DNA from: Mesorhabditis belari
Taxonomy: Eukaryota; Nematoda; Chromadorea; Rhabditida; Rhabditidae
DNA length: 64,000 nucleotides
Direction: 5' to 3'
NCBI GenBank assembly: GCA_958450365.1
Contig: CAUEEP010000743.1
Coordinates: 3,712,001 to 3,776,000, forward strand
In this document: in pieces, positions 32,701 through 42,620 of the stretch
Layout of the letters: each line of letters starts with the position of its first letter
Numbering within the stretch: the first letter of the stretch is position 1
Made by a program: the position numbers and the translations under genes
Notes under the pieces: model-generated
Database searches by the model: none
Seen by the model: only the letters and a program-made list of their open reading frames with translations
Told to the model about the DNA's origin: nothing

Positions 32701-34259
32701 GATAAACTTTTTAAGGCACTCACCTATGAGAATTTACTATGTGTGAGATAGCAATCAAAAGCTGACATTCGTGGCTTTTCAACGAAACGATTTGCAGATT
32801 GATAGCTGTTCTAGAAACCGAGATTTGAACGGTCAAACATGAGCTTGCCGTTTGTATCGATAAGCAAGTGTAGTGGGTGGGACTTCCAAAATGTCTCTGA
32901 CACATTGCCAAAAAAGCATTCTTAGGGTTTTCGGGTACGCTGATTCTATTCGTACTATTTTCAAAACCTGTTTGCGACTTATTTCTTCTTATTTTAAGCA
33001 TTTTTTTTTATTATAAACCAACAACAAATTGAAAAGTAAAGCAAAAACAAAAAAGAAGCTATTAAAACAAGTAATATCTCCTAGCGACCTTTTCCCAAAA
33101 AAACATACAACAATTTTTCGGAGTTATGCTGCTATCTCCAAAGAGCTTCAAAGTAATGGTCGTCCCAAAGCTCTCTCTTGATACCGTTTCTAATCCGAAC
33201 CGAACGGTTTAAGCTCCAAAGGGAATTGTTGTGAAAATAAGCAGAAATAAGTCGCAAACAGGTTCTGAAAATATCACCAATCGAATCAGCGTACCCGAAA
33301 ACCCTATGAACCTTTTTTGGCAATGTGGCAACGTGGCAGAATTGCCAAAAGGCAACATTTTGAAAGCCCCGCCCACTGCCCCCAACCAGGCTTGCAAGCG
33401 GAAAAAAGCGGATAATTGAATATCTTTTAATTTTCCAGTGATTTGAAAGAGGAAACCTAAGCTATTTAGGAGTTTTCTTCATATTCTCGTCTTGTGGAGA
33501 GTCCACGTGATGAGCCGAATCTTGCAAAAGGAAGACAATTCGGTGGATCGGCGAGAAGAAATTATTATAGGTTTGAAAAAAAGAATTTCTGTATACCGTA
33601 TTTTCTCTAATAGTAGTGCACCCCGGCGAGTCGAGTTGGTGACGATTTTACGGTTTCCAAGCTTTTGCAGAAGCTCAACACTCTAATCCCCCACTAGATC
33701 TCATCGTCAGCTACATTTTCCGACCCCACATCAATAGGTTCTGATAAGCGGTCCTCGAGATTTCGAGGAATTTAGGCAAAGCTTTGGATGCACTAATAGA
33801 GAAAGTACGGTAATTAACGTACTTCTCTCTAATAGTGCACCCCGCCGAGCCGAGTTGATGACGATTTTATGGTTTCCAAGCTTTTGCAGAAGCTCAACAC
33901 TCTAATCACCCACTAGATCTCATCGTCAGCTGCATTTTCCGACCCCACATCGATAGGTTCTGATAAGCAGCGGTTCTCGAGATTTCGAGGAATTTAGGCG
34001 ACGCTCAGGGTGCACTACTATTAGAGAAAATCCGGTAGTAACCGGACTCCTGTACTTGAAGCTTTCAAAATCTTTCAATTTGAGATATCACTCTCATAAA
34101 GTGGTCGAATCAAGAGAGGCGGCCCGAGTGGACGAAACAACAAAATGCGTTGTTCACTCGGCAATCGTCATGGCTCACTTGGTGCAACAGTTGGCGGGAA
34201 TTGTTCTCTCGCATCCGATCACCGTTCTTCATCACTATCATCATCAACCCAACAACTAG
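26786..34259 (+). CDS. FHIP1: FHIP1/FAM160A protein, FTS-Hook-FHIP complex subunit
   Basis: Scaffold that links Hook/dynein motors to early endosomes. Twenty-six exons, all in phase, give about 1006 residues (vertebrate FHIP1B is near 970): 26786-26905, 27312-27391, 27435-27486, 27528-27625, 27671-27749, 27799-27896, 28312-28411, 28480-28593, 28916-29008, 29345-29542, 29583-29669, 29710-29820, 29838-29924, 29974-30071, 30355-30706, 31133-31233, 31277-31390, 31430-31588, 31708-31795, 31860-31955, 32020-32134, 32184-32260, 32302-32409, 32480-32599, 33470-33570, 34085-34259. Family landmarks: GQLARDALLLILSVSS, CPVLATGLSG, SSLLFCNAVVQAAHP, GCEDVMLVLTFRHLLP, then an acidic/serine-rich middle and a C-terminal block (FLNILFDQLD, LATYPHPILVTFLFN, KCVVHSAIVMAHLVQQLAGI). 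The acceptor at 32019 (GAGAG) and the last one at 34084 (TTTGAG) are weak but needed for frame. Introns hold tRNA-like relics, minisatellites and MITEs. Confidence 0.9.
26990..27190. repeat. 10-bp repeat in FHIP1 intron 1
   Basis: TGTCCTGTTG repeated about 19 times with substitutions. Three frames are open (poly CVLLCPVV); not coding. Confidence 0.9.
28029..28112 (-). pseudogene. tRNA-like sequence with long variable arm, FHIP1 intron 6
   Basis: On the minus strand: A box TATAGCCCATTGGTAAAGTG, anticodon arm CTCGC-TTGGTAA-GCGGG, an extra arm of about 15 nt, T arm TCGGG-TTCGAAT-CCCGG, and TTTTTT a few bases later. T and anticodon arms are intact, but no complementary acceptor stem is found. 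Best preserved of the tRNA-like copies here; the extended variable arm recalls nematode-specific class II tRNAs. Confidence 0.5.
29190..29290 (-). pseudogene. tRNA-like relic with mirrored anticodon arm
   Basis: B box GGGTTCGATCCCC and an anticodon-like arm TAGGAGTCTTGTCTCCTAG lie on the minus strand; the same arm sequence occurs inverted right beside it (29263-29285), so the region folds as a long hairpin. In FHIP1 intron 9. Confidence 0.4.
30131..30270. repeat. 14/15-bp repeat in FHIP1 intron 14
   Basis: GTTGTAGTTGTAGAC repeated nine times, directly after the donor of the exon ending at 30071. Open frames (VDVVVVDVVV, LQRLQLQRL, TTTSTTT) are artefacts. Confidence 0.9.
30765..30870. repeat. 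Short repeat in FHIP1 intron 15
   Basis: CTTCTTATTTAAGCTAAAAG repeated about four times, then a short inverted copy. Confidence 0.8.
30908..31120. mobile_element. Inverted-repeat element in FHIP1 intron 15
   Basis: TAGACCTGG...GTATCCAAC...CTTAGCCAATTTTGC on the left pairs with GTAAAATTGGCTAAGG...GTTGGACAAC...CCAGGCCTA on the right. The right arm ends 12 bp before the exon 16 acceptor; a near-identical right-arm stretch ends intron 18 (31635-31707). Confidence 0.65.
32840..33400. mobile_element. Palindromic element in FHIP1 intron 24
   Basis: Arms of about 140 bp: GGGTTTTCGGGTACGCTGATT / AATCAGCGTACCCGAAAAC, TTTGCGACTTATTTC / GAAATAAGTCGCAAA and ATTGCCAAAAAAG pair across a ~230-bp centre. 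No coding frame. Confidence 0.75.
33596..33810. mobile_element. MITE family C, copy 2
   Basis: Starts CCGTATTTTCTCTAATAGTA, carries the family core GTGCACCCCGGCGAG and CAGAAGCTCAACACTCTAAT, ends TAATAGAGAAAGTACGG, flanked by TA. In the last FHIP1 intron. Confidence 0.85.
33819..34035. mobile_element. MITE family C, copy 3
   Basis: Second copy 8 bp after copy 2 in the same orientation, same core, ending TATTAGAGAAAATCCGG then TA. Together they make up most of the last FHIP1 intron. Confidence 0.85.
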
Positions 34260-34590
34260 GATTTATTTAGAAATGACAGGTTTTACATTTTACTCACCAC
34301 TAAAATGCATTTCCGAATGGTGACTAAGATTGAAGGTGAGCTGAGGCGAAACCTGTCTATAAAAACTCAAAGATTACATATCAACGAATCTATTCGAGGG
34401 TTGAACCGGTTGCTTTTTGAAATTGTATTACAATTTATGCAAAAAGTTAAAAAAAACCAATAAAAAGCATCGCAAAGCCTAATTTATTATTTCGAAACCT
34501 GGAAAGTATCATAATCTGCACCCAAAATAAGTACGAATTTTGCTTTCGAATCAAATATAAATTTTGTTCTTTGTATCCGAAACTTTTATT
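34260..34590. other. Spacer after FHIP1; no gene recognised
   Basis: AT-rich, probable 3' UTR of FHIP1 followed by spacer; AATAAA-like motif at 34457 (CCAATAAAAAG). Confidence 0.4.
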
Positions 34591-34592
34591 TT

Positions 34593-35057
34593 TGGGAGTG
34601 GGACAAATGCGACCTTTTTTTTGCGCACCCGGACATTTGTGCACCTTTTTTCGCGTTTTAAAAAAGCTCTAAAAAGCTAATATTAACCAATTTCTATTCC
34701 AAAAGTTGTTTTTCTAGGTAATTTTAGGGCGTAGAATCGAAATTTTGACATATCAGAGCTTGTGGAACCAAGACTTGAAAGACAAAACGGCTAGATCAAA
34801 TTACAGAAAATTGTCGATCTTTCTCTTTGTATAACTCCGCCCGTTCGCTTCCACAAGCTCTGATATGCCAAAATTTCGATTCTACGCCCTAAAATTACCT
34901 AGAAAAACAACTTTTGGAATAGAAATTGGTTAATATTGGCTTTTTAGAGCTTTTTTAAAACGCGAAAAAAGGTGCGCTAATGGGCAAGGTGCGGAAAAAA
35001 AGGTGCGCAAATGTCCGGGTGCGCAAAAAAAAGGTAGCATTTGTCCCACTCCCTTAT
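34593..35057. repeat. Palindromic element
   Basis: GGGAGTGGGACAAATGCGACC on the left and GGTAGCATTTGTCCCACTCCC on the right, with arms of 150-200 bp including GTAATTTTAGGGCGTAGAATC and its complement and CCACAAGCTCTGATAT. A related end (AAGGTCGCATTTGTCCCACC) is at 4902-4922 in the channel gene. Confidence 0.8.
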
Positions 35058-35059
35058 TT

Positions 35060-35990
35060 TTCAGTTGAAAACTTTTAAATTATTTTTCGATTGTTAAAAC
35101 ATAATCTTTTTTTGTTCACTGATCAACTCAAAATCCTGTTTTCTTTTTACAACATTTTTGCTTCTAAAAATACCAACTTATCTTCGTCGAAAAGATTCCC
35201 GAACATTGTTGAAATTGTGATAAAACCACGTATCGAATATTGGAAATTCTATTCCCAAATCTTATTTATTTATTTATTTATTTTCTGTGATCGGGTATTG
35301 TAAAATAAAAAGTTTCCCCACGAAGCGAAACGTTTAGCAAAGTTTACCACTTGATTTCTATATTTTCTCTTGTTTTCATTTGTTTACACGATACGGCATG
35401 CATAGTGTTGCGCTTTAGAAAAGGAGAATTTTCTCAAAAATCAAAAAAGTTGACAGTTTTTTCGTTTAGATATTTAAAATCTACATTTTTTCACTAGATT
35501 CATGAGCTTTTGTAAAACTTTTAAACTTAGTTCGTTTCATATAAGACTTTAAACGTGATTGCTGCCGAAAAAAAGAAAAAAGAAAAGAAAAAAAGTGTTA
35601 GCCAAGGCAATCTCGCATTTGCAATAATGGAGCTCAAAAAGCACTACTTTTATAGTAATTAACTTTAAAAAAGTATTAATTTAGAAAAAGACAGTTTTTT
35701 TAGAGACTCCAAACTCGAATTTAACTGTTTTTCAGCATCGTGCCCCATAGCATTTCTTGTATTGCTCGACTAGGGTTGTCAAAGTCATTAAAAATGTTAC
35801 GGTTCTTCTATTCTTTGTAAAATTACGCGTAGCTTTTATGGTTAATTGTTGCTTTTCAGTTTAGGTTAAGGTATTTTCTTAGAAAGCCTATATATGCAGA
35901 ATCAAAGGCTTTTATAGGCTCTTAAAAAGCCAAAAAGATGCATTATGCGTAACACTATATATGCCGCACTCTGTATTTGACCTTTTTCAA
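35060..35990. other. Upstream region of BUD23; no gene recognised
   Basis: AT-rich spacer; no exon or motif seen apart from a TTTA run at 35260. Confidence 0.4.
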
Positions 35991-35997
35991 CTTTAGT
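35991..35997 (+). promoter_or_regulatory. Probable spliced-leader acceptor for bud-23
   Basis: TTCAACTTTAG precedes the start codon by ten bases and no coding exon lies upstream in phase. Confidence 0.45.
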
Positions 35998-36005
35998 TCC
36001 CGAAA

Positions 36006-37504
36006 ATGAACAAACGGGATCGACCCGAGCGGGTTTTGCCGCCGGATTTGGTAAGCTTTCAGCAAATTTTCTTTAAACTTTGTCAATTTCAGTACTACAA
36101 TGAGGAAGAAGCGGCTAAATATACGATGAAGTGCGTTTGGTTATTCTTTTTTTAATATAAAACATAAACTTTGCCCTATTTCTGTAGACTTGATTGAAGT
36201 TCTTAGTATTGATTAAAGTTTGATACAAGTTTGACGTTTAATCTGGTATATATTTAGTTCACACATCGTTTCGATACAAACGGATATGTCGGAACGAGCC
36301 GTGGAGCTTCTCGTGTTGCCCGAGGACAAAACGTGCATGTTACTTGACATTGGTAGGCTTTTCTCAGCTTATTAAAGTAAAATCGATAAAGGTATCATAA
36401 AAAGGTTCTATAAGAGACTTTAAAATAGATTTTTCGTTGTTTTTATTGTTTTTATTGTTTTTATTTTTTTATTTAGGATGCGGATCGGGTATTAGCGGTT
36501 CTGTGATTTCTTCGTCGGGACATCAATGGATTGGTCTAGATATAAGCAGACCTATGTTAAGTGAGCGCTTCATTTTTATTCCTATCGTAGTTCTAATTTA
36601 GTGTTGTGCAAAGATGACGAGGATTTTGAGGGAGATTTGATTCACAAAGACATGGGCACGGGATTGCCGTTTCGCCCAGGAGTTTTCGATGGCTGCATCA
36701 GGTTGTTTAAGTTCTCTTAATTTAAAGCAGTTTTTTTCATTTTCAAATTGTCTTTTTTTAGTATTTCGGCTATACAATGGTTATGCCATGCAAATACGTC
36801 GAGTGAGATTCCGAGTCGACGACTTCATCGCTTCTTCCAATCGCTATATTCTTGCCTGGTAAGTTTTTGTGAACTTTGTTTGATTAATATATTGCTAGGC
36901 ATATGCGTGAAAATATAGTAATCATGATTCTCTTTCAGAGTCGTGGCGCTCGAGCCGTCTTTCAATTTTACCCTGAAGATGATCGACAAACGGAAATGAT
37001 TATGTCTATGGTGAGGGTTATTTCTTTTACCATACCTTAACTAATCTTTAGGCTCAAAAAGCTGGCTTTGATGGTGGTTTAGTCGTTGATTATCCACATA
37101 GTGCTAAAGCTAAAAAGTAAGTTAGATTTAATCTTCAAGTTTTTGTAAAGATATTCGTTTAAAAGTCTTTATTTAGGATCTACCTTGTGTTGATGACTGG
37201 TGGAATGCAGAAATTACCAAGTGCCCTAACAGGAGAAGAGGTTGACGAGAAAAGACAAGCTGAATGTACGCAAAGACGGTAATTGCTTTCAAAGGCTATT
37301 TTTAAAATTTACTCTAGAAATTTTGTCGTTGATCGAAAGCAGAACAAGCGAGCGGCTAAAGGATCAAAAGCATGGATTACGCAAAAAGTGGAAGCGGCGA
37401 AAAAACGGGGAAGGTTAGTTGTTTTTTGATAAAAATATATAATACAATCTAGGGATTTCACTGAATCAAAATACAGCGGCCGAAAAAGAAAAGCTCGCTT
37501 CTAA
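36006..37504 (+). CDS. bud-23: BUD23 18S rRNA (guanine-N7) methyltransferase
   Basis: SAM-dependent enzyme that methylates N7 of a guanosine in the 18S rRNA decoding region (G1639 in human), with TRMT112 as partner, in the nucleus. Eleven exons (36006-36050, 36093-36130, 36258-36352, 36477-36560, 36602-36701, 36762-36858, 36939-37010, 37052-37116, 37177-37278, 37318-37413, 37453-37504) give 281 residues, the same length as human BUD23. N-terminus [23 protein letters not shown] motif [30 protein letters not shown]; the ISAIQWLC segment; [17 protein letters not shown]; and a basic C-terminal tail ([21 protein letters not shown]) typical of the family. A TTTAG acceptor ten bases before the ATG suggests trans-splicing. 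AATAAA at 37577 lies 73 bp after the stop. Confidence 0.95.
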
Positions 37505-38812
37505 AAAAGGGAAGCCTTATTGTTTTTGTTGATTTATCATCTAGTGCCTTTATCGAGAATTGATTGTTGTTTTTTGAATAAAACTTTCCAAATTTAAACC
37601 AAGGAAGGGGATTACGAAGAAAAAAAAATCGAGACCGACGCCCAAGCAGGATCTCATAACCAATGTGGACGTTGCCTTCATGGGGGTCGGCAGAGTAAAC
37701 ACAAGGAAGCCCCCCGTCCCTTCCTTCCCCCTTCGCTCCTCCTCAGCTCGACAAAGACGCTCAGCTCTGAAATAAATAATTGGCACTTTGGGGGAAGGCC
37801 CGGGGTCTCCTCCCGTCGTCCCTCGTTGCGGGGCCCCTCTTCTCGTCGAACATCCCTTCATTCCCGCCAATCTAAACCCTTTAACTAGATTTTTTTTTCT
37901 CTTCCCCACTTCAACAACCTTTGGCACTGATAATTCCAATTAAAATTTCTCCCCTACACAATGCGAATACTCTTGGGAATCTGTTAATACTTGGAAACTT
38001 TTTTTTTCTGCAATTGTTTATTAGTGAAAGTTGCTTGTCTGTTATCGTCGCAATCATAATTTTTTTCAAGAAGAACTTAATTTACATAAAAAAAAACAAT
38101 CGATATCTAATTCAATTTCTGGGTTCTTTAAAACGTAGAAATGGGAATCATCAAATCTCATTTTCCAATATGGCTTCTTTGTTTAGCATTTCCAATTTTT
38201 ATCCCATTTTTTTGAGAGGATTTTAATCTCTTTGACGATTCTCTACTTTGATGAAAAATCTCATCAAACTTTTTAAGTAATTTCGGCGCAAAAACTTTGC
38301 AATGTTAGGTTTCCCCCCGCCCCAAAGCATTCGATTCGTAATTACGTGATGATAAACATTGAGATGAGACGAGTGGAAATGAAAGAAGAAGTGTATATGT
38401 TGTGGGTGCTATGTGGTGTCCCATCTACAGTATCGATCCAAGTCCCCGGGGCAGCCGGCCGAAAGAGGGCAAGCAGTCTTTCTTTCACATCTCTTCTCGC
38501 TCTACTCTCTTTTCTTCGCAGCTTCCCCCCTCCCCACCAATAACATTCACCTCAAATTCGCCCATGTGCATGAGATTCTTGGATTTCTTGTCGACTTTTC
38601 TTGTCGTTTTTCTTCTTCTTCACATATTTCTCTTCCTCAAAATATGCCTCTTTAAGCTCGAAGTTGATTAATCGAAATTTTTTACCGTCTTTGAAAAATT
38701 CTTCTTTTTTTTTTGTTTACACTACAATTTCGTAATTGTCATGACTACAATTTTAAGTGCTTTTTGCTTTTTGCTTTTTGCGAAAGATTTATCGACAGTA
38801 GTATTGTTTTGT
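37505..38812. promoter_or_regulatory. bud-23 to rcn-1 intergenic region
   Basis: Contains the bud-23 polyadenylation signal (37577) and two GC-richer stretches (37630-37910 with CCCCCCGTCCC, GGGGGAAGGCCCGGGG; 38400-38540 with CCCCGGGGCAGCCGGCC), candidates for rcn-1 promoter or non-coding 5' exon sequence. Open frames here have no domain or splice support. Confidence 0.4.
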
Positions 38813-38815
38813 AGA
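38808..38815 (+). promoter_or_regulatory. Probable acceptor before rcn-1 start
   Basis: ATTGTTTTGTAG|AATG: acceptor one base before the start codon; either spliced-leader addition or the end of a 5' UTR intron. Confidence 0.45.
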
Positions 38816-40348
38816 ATGCACGAGTCGGACACGGAGAACGGAAACGAGGCTGGACCTGGAACGATAAAAACTGTTTCGTCGAAAGATGAACTGCCAAATT
38901 CAATCATTATCACACAAGTCCCTGATGAGGTTTAAAGAATTAAAGAATAAATTTAAAAAAAAAAACATTTCCCAATGAAAAATCTTTAAATCAATCTTTC
39001 CAGGTATTCAATAATCCTGTCGAGAAACGAAATTTTTGCGAAATGTTCAATGACATTGATGAGAATATTCATTTCGATTTTTTGAAAAGCTTTCGGCGAA
39101 TACGAATCATTTTCAGGTTTATTCAAAAAAGCTAGGGAAAATCAAAAAAAACAAAATTCTTTTCAGTACCCCAGAAAATGCAACAACAGGCAAATGTCGA
39201 GTCGAGCATTTCTCTTTCAAAGGAATTCAATTGAAAGCCTACTTTGGACAGGTTTGAATCAGTGAATAATAAAAGAATAAAAACAAGAAAGAATAGCATT
39301 GGATAGTTAAATCCTATGCTATCCTTCTGTTAAAAGGATTTTTCTGATAAAGCTTTTTTTCAGAGAGTATTGTTGCGATCATCGTCCGGGGCTTTACTTC
39401 AGCCACCACCTCTCGAGAAACAATTCCTGATCAGTCCACCGTGCTCGCCACCGGTTGGATGGGAACAAATGAGGGTTGGTAAAAATAGAATTCTTCTTTA
39501 AGTATATATGAATTTCTAGGAAATGGCGCCCGTTGTCTGCTCCTTTGATTTAATGGCCCGTTTAGCTGCTTTCGCCGTCGATGAAGAGTAAGCGCTTGTT
39601 AGAAATGATAATCTTATCTATTGGAAATTATGACCATGATGATGATGATGATGATGATGATGATTATTATTATTATTATTATTTTTATTATCAACATTAT
39701 TATCATTACTACCTACCGTAAATACTTTTAAATTTCTTTTCTTTTAAAAGTTTCACTTTCTTTCCAGGAACTTGGGGTAGGCTAATTTCCGCAACTTTTT
39801 TTGCGCAACTGGGTCGTTTACCCAACTCGCCATAACTTTCTTCTAAGTAAGCCAACCTTTATGATTTTTTTGCGCAACAGGATCATTTGTGCAACTCGCC
39901 ATAACTTTCTTCTAAGTCGACCAATCTTTATGATTTTTGTGTCATTTTGTAGATCTCAATAAGTGAAACAAAATGAAACCAAAAATCATAAAGATTGCTC
40001 GACTTAGAAGAAAGTTATGGCGAGTTGCACAAATGATCCTGTTGCGCAAAAAAAGTTGCGGAAATTAGCCTACCCCAGGAACTTGGCTTGATGCTATAGC
40101 TTATGATATTGAATAGAATATGATATTCAATTGTAATTCAATAACAATATTGAATATTGAAATGGTATGATTTCAGAAATTTCAGATATAAAGTGCACGA
40201 CTCTGGGGACACGGGAGCGCCGTCGATAATCGTGTCACCTTGTGAGACGCCGTTAGATGCGCCATCAAAGATCGAAATGCCGCGCACACCTAGACCGGGT
40301 ACACCAAATGATGGCGAAGAGCCGATTGAACCTCTCGAAACAAATTGA
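38816..40348 (+). CDS. rcn-1: Calcipressin (RCAN), calcineurin regulator
   Basis: Binds and inhibits calcineurin in the cytoplasm. Six exons (38816-38929, 39004-39116, 39167-39251, 39364-39474, 39520-39587, 40177-40348) give about 220 residues. The N-terminal RRM-like fold includes SIIITQVPDEVF and FRRIRIIFSTPENA; the diagnostic calcipressin signature FLISPPCSPPVGWE is intact, the conserved SP-repeat region that binds calcineurin. After it come VVCSFDLMARLAAF and KVHDSGDTGAPSIIVSPCE, matching the VVVHVCES-like segment, then a proline-rich tail PRTPRPGTPNDGEEP. The last intron is enlarged by a family B MITE and ends in two in-frame acceptors nine bases apart (40176 and 40185), so two isoforms differing by three residues are possible. 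Confidence 0.95.
39630..39715. repeat. GAT/ATT trinucleotide run in rcn-1 intron 5
   Basis: ATGATGATG followed by ATTATTATT, about 80 bp. Confidence 0.85.
39771..40080. mobile_element. MITE family B copy in rcn-1 intron 5
   Basis: GGGGTAGGCTAATTTCCGCA on the left and TGCGGAAATTAGCCTACCCC on the right: complete inverted ends. Interior carries CGCCATAACTTTCTTCTAAG twice and its complement. The host sequence CAGGAACTTGG is duplicated on both sides (39766 and 40076). Confidence 0.85.
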
Positions 40349-40775
40349 TTTCACACATCTATCTCAAAGTCTTTTTGAGCTTAAGATTTATTGGCAGGTG
40401 GTGATGGTGACAGGCTTTCTGTAAAAGGCTTTCAAGATTTGATGCTCTGTCGATGGACACTGGAAGTGCACAGTCTTTACTAAAAGTTGCGATAAAGACA
40501 CTCAGCATACTGTAATGTTTACAGTATATTTTAGCCCTTTCATCATCAACCTCTCACACTATACCCCTACAATTGCTTGCGATTCTAACTTTTTCTAGCG
40601 TGTACAAATTTTTGTGAACATTGTTAAACATTGTTAAACAGTTCTTTTTTCAATATGCTATGAGATTCGCAAAGCTTTTCCCCTTGCCAATACGAAAAAT
40701 GCCAAAAAGTGTAATCTATTCGTTTTTCTGAAAATATCCTTTCATCGTGTGCTGAATTTTCGAATATCGTATTCA
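40349..40775. other. Probable 3' UTR and spacer after rcn-1
   Basis: No exon recognised; ACAGTATATTTTAG and GTTAAACA direct repeats only. Confidence 0.4.
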
Positions 40776-40779
40776 ACTG

Positions 40780-41345
40780 ATGAGGCTAAGACACTAGACT
40801 ACAGTATGCTTACTATAATTGTAAGGATACTGTAGTCCTGTCTTACTGTAATTTGCTGTAACTTAAGGATACTGTAGTCCTTGTCTTCTTTAATGTCCGT
40901 AACCTAAGAATACTGTAGTCCTGTTGTACTGTAGTGTCCGTAACTTACGAATCATATAGCTTAAGCGATCCAGTATAAAAGTATTCAGTCGACAAGATCG
41001 ATATCTTTAGTTCCAATTGATTGAAAGCTACAGTATGCTTACTATAATTGTAAGGATACTGTAGTCCTGTCTTACTGTAATATACTGTAGTCCTTTTTTA
41101 CTGCAATGTACTGTAACCTAAGAATACTGTAGTCCTGTCTTACCGTAATGTACCGTAATCTAAGGATACAGTAGTCCTGTCTTACCGTAACGTCCGTAAC
41201 CTAAGAATACTGTAGTCCTTGTCTTCTGCAATGTACTGTAACTTACGAATCCTATAGCTTAAGCGATCCAGTATAAAAGTATTCAGTTGACAAGATCGAT
41301 ATCTTTAGTTCCAATTGATTGAAAGCTGGTAAAGACAATATTTTA
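40780..41345. repeat. Compound tandem repeat
   Basis: Two levels: a short unit around ACTGTAGTCCTGTCTTACTG, and a ~240-bp duplication in which CGAATC(A/C)TATAGCTTAAGCG to ATTGATTGAAAGCT occurs at 40950-41030 and 41255-41325. Confidence 0.8.
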
Positions 41346-41836
41346 AAACTACAGTATTTTTAAATGTCTAAAAGAAATCACATTTACTAAATACTGAATA
41401 CGGTATTCACTTTGTGCTAGTCTCGCGCGGCCCCGCTTTTTTTTTTCTTTACAAAAATTTTTCTTTATTTCCCTTTCGTTTCCCTTCCCTCTCATTCGAT
41501 ACGCAATATTTTCCCTCTCTCTCATAAATATATAATTATTTCTTTTTATGATTTTTTTTTTTGCCGGTTTTCTTTCTCATGAAACGAATTTTGTTGATGT
41601 TGATGTAAATGATTGAAAAATTTTCTTTTTTGAAAACTACCAAGGCACACAGTAATATCAGCAAATTATATCACAGATTGATTGAAAAACAAAAAAATGT
41701 ATCACAAATAAAATTTAAAAACTCGTAGAAATGCTTAAAGAATTTGTAACTGCAGTTGAAGATTTGAGAAAATTTCAAAAATTCCTAAAAGAAGAGTCAA
41801 ATTTTTCAAAGACGTATCGTCGTAAAGTAGAGTGTG
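41346..41836. other. No gene recognised
   Basis: AT-rich, with pyrimidine runs at 41430-41580. Confidence 0.5.
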
Positions 41837-42190
41837 GGGGTAGGCTAATTTCCGCCATTTTATTTGCGCAACTCGCCATAACTTTCTTCTAAGTCGGCCA
41901 ATCTTTATCATTTTTGGTTTCATTTTGTAGATCTCAATAAGTGCAACAAAATGACACCAACATCATAAAGATTGGCTTACTTAGAAGGAAGTTATGGTGA
42001 GTTGCGCAAATGACCCAGTTGAGCAAAAAATTTGGAGCTAAGCAGCCTACCCCGATTTCCCACCAAATCAGTTAAACGGCTGAATATCTTTACACTTGAA
42101 AAGAATTTCCCGCCAAATGTAAAGATATTCAGCTGTTTAGCTGATTTTGGTGGCAAATTCCCCGTCACAAGTAAAGATATTCAATTTACT
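41837..42190. mobile_element. MITE family B copy, degraded right end
   Basis: GGGTAGGCTAATTTCCGCC left end, palindromic CATAACTTTCTTCTAAG / CTTAGAAGGAAGTTATGG, then TAGCAGCCTACCCCGATTTCC and AAAGATATTCAG units as in the compound copy at 12466. Confidence 0.75.
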
Positions 42191-42620
42191 CGACGTGTAA
42201 ATAGGATTTACTCGTAGTTACTCGACGCGAAAAAAAAACGTCGATTAATCGAGGAAAAATTTCACTCATGCAACCTTTTACTCGAGTAATTACTTACTCG
42301 CCAGGCACACACACTCTATCCTAAAACGTAAATGACAAAGAAATCGATTAAAAAGCTAATAAATTATGCAAATAAATAAAGAATCTCAAAGCTTTAATTA
42401 ATTTAATTCAAGATATTCAAGTGAATAAATGCTAAATGATTTCAAAAAACAATTTGAAACCAATTTTAAACCATATCCACTTCGTGGTGTTTCGATTTGT
42501 GAAGATACTGCCGCAAAAAACGCCTCAGCATCCCATCCCAGTGTGCTTTATTCTAAAAGCACACCAAAAATAATAGCTTAACAAATAGAATATTCAGTTA
42601 ATAGGTTGTTTTCTTAAATT
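42191..42620. other. 3' flank of the transporter gene
   Basis: Repeated TTACTCGA motifs at 42185-42300. TTTATT at 42547 is AATAAA on the minus strand about 70 bp after the transporter stop, a likely polyadenylation signal. Confidence 0.4.
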
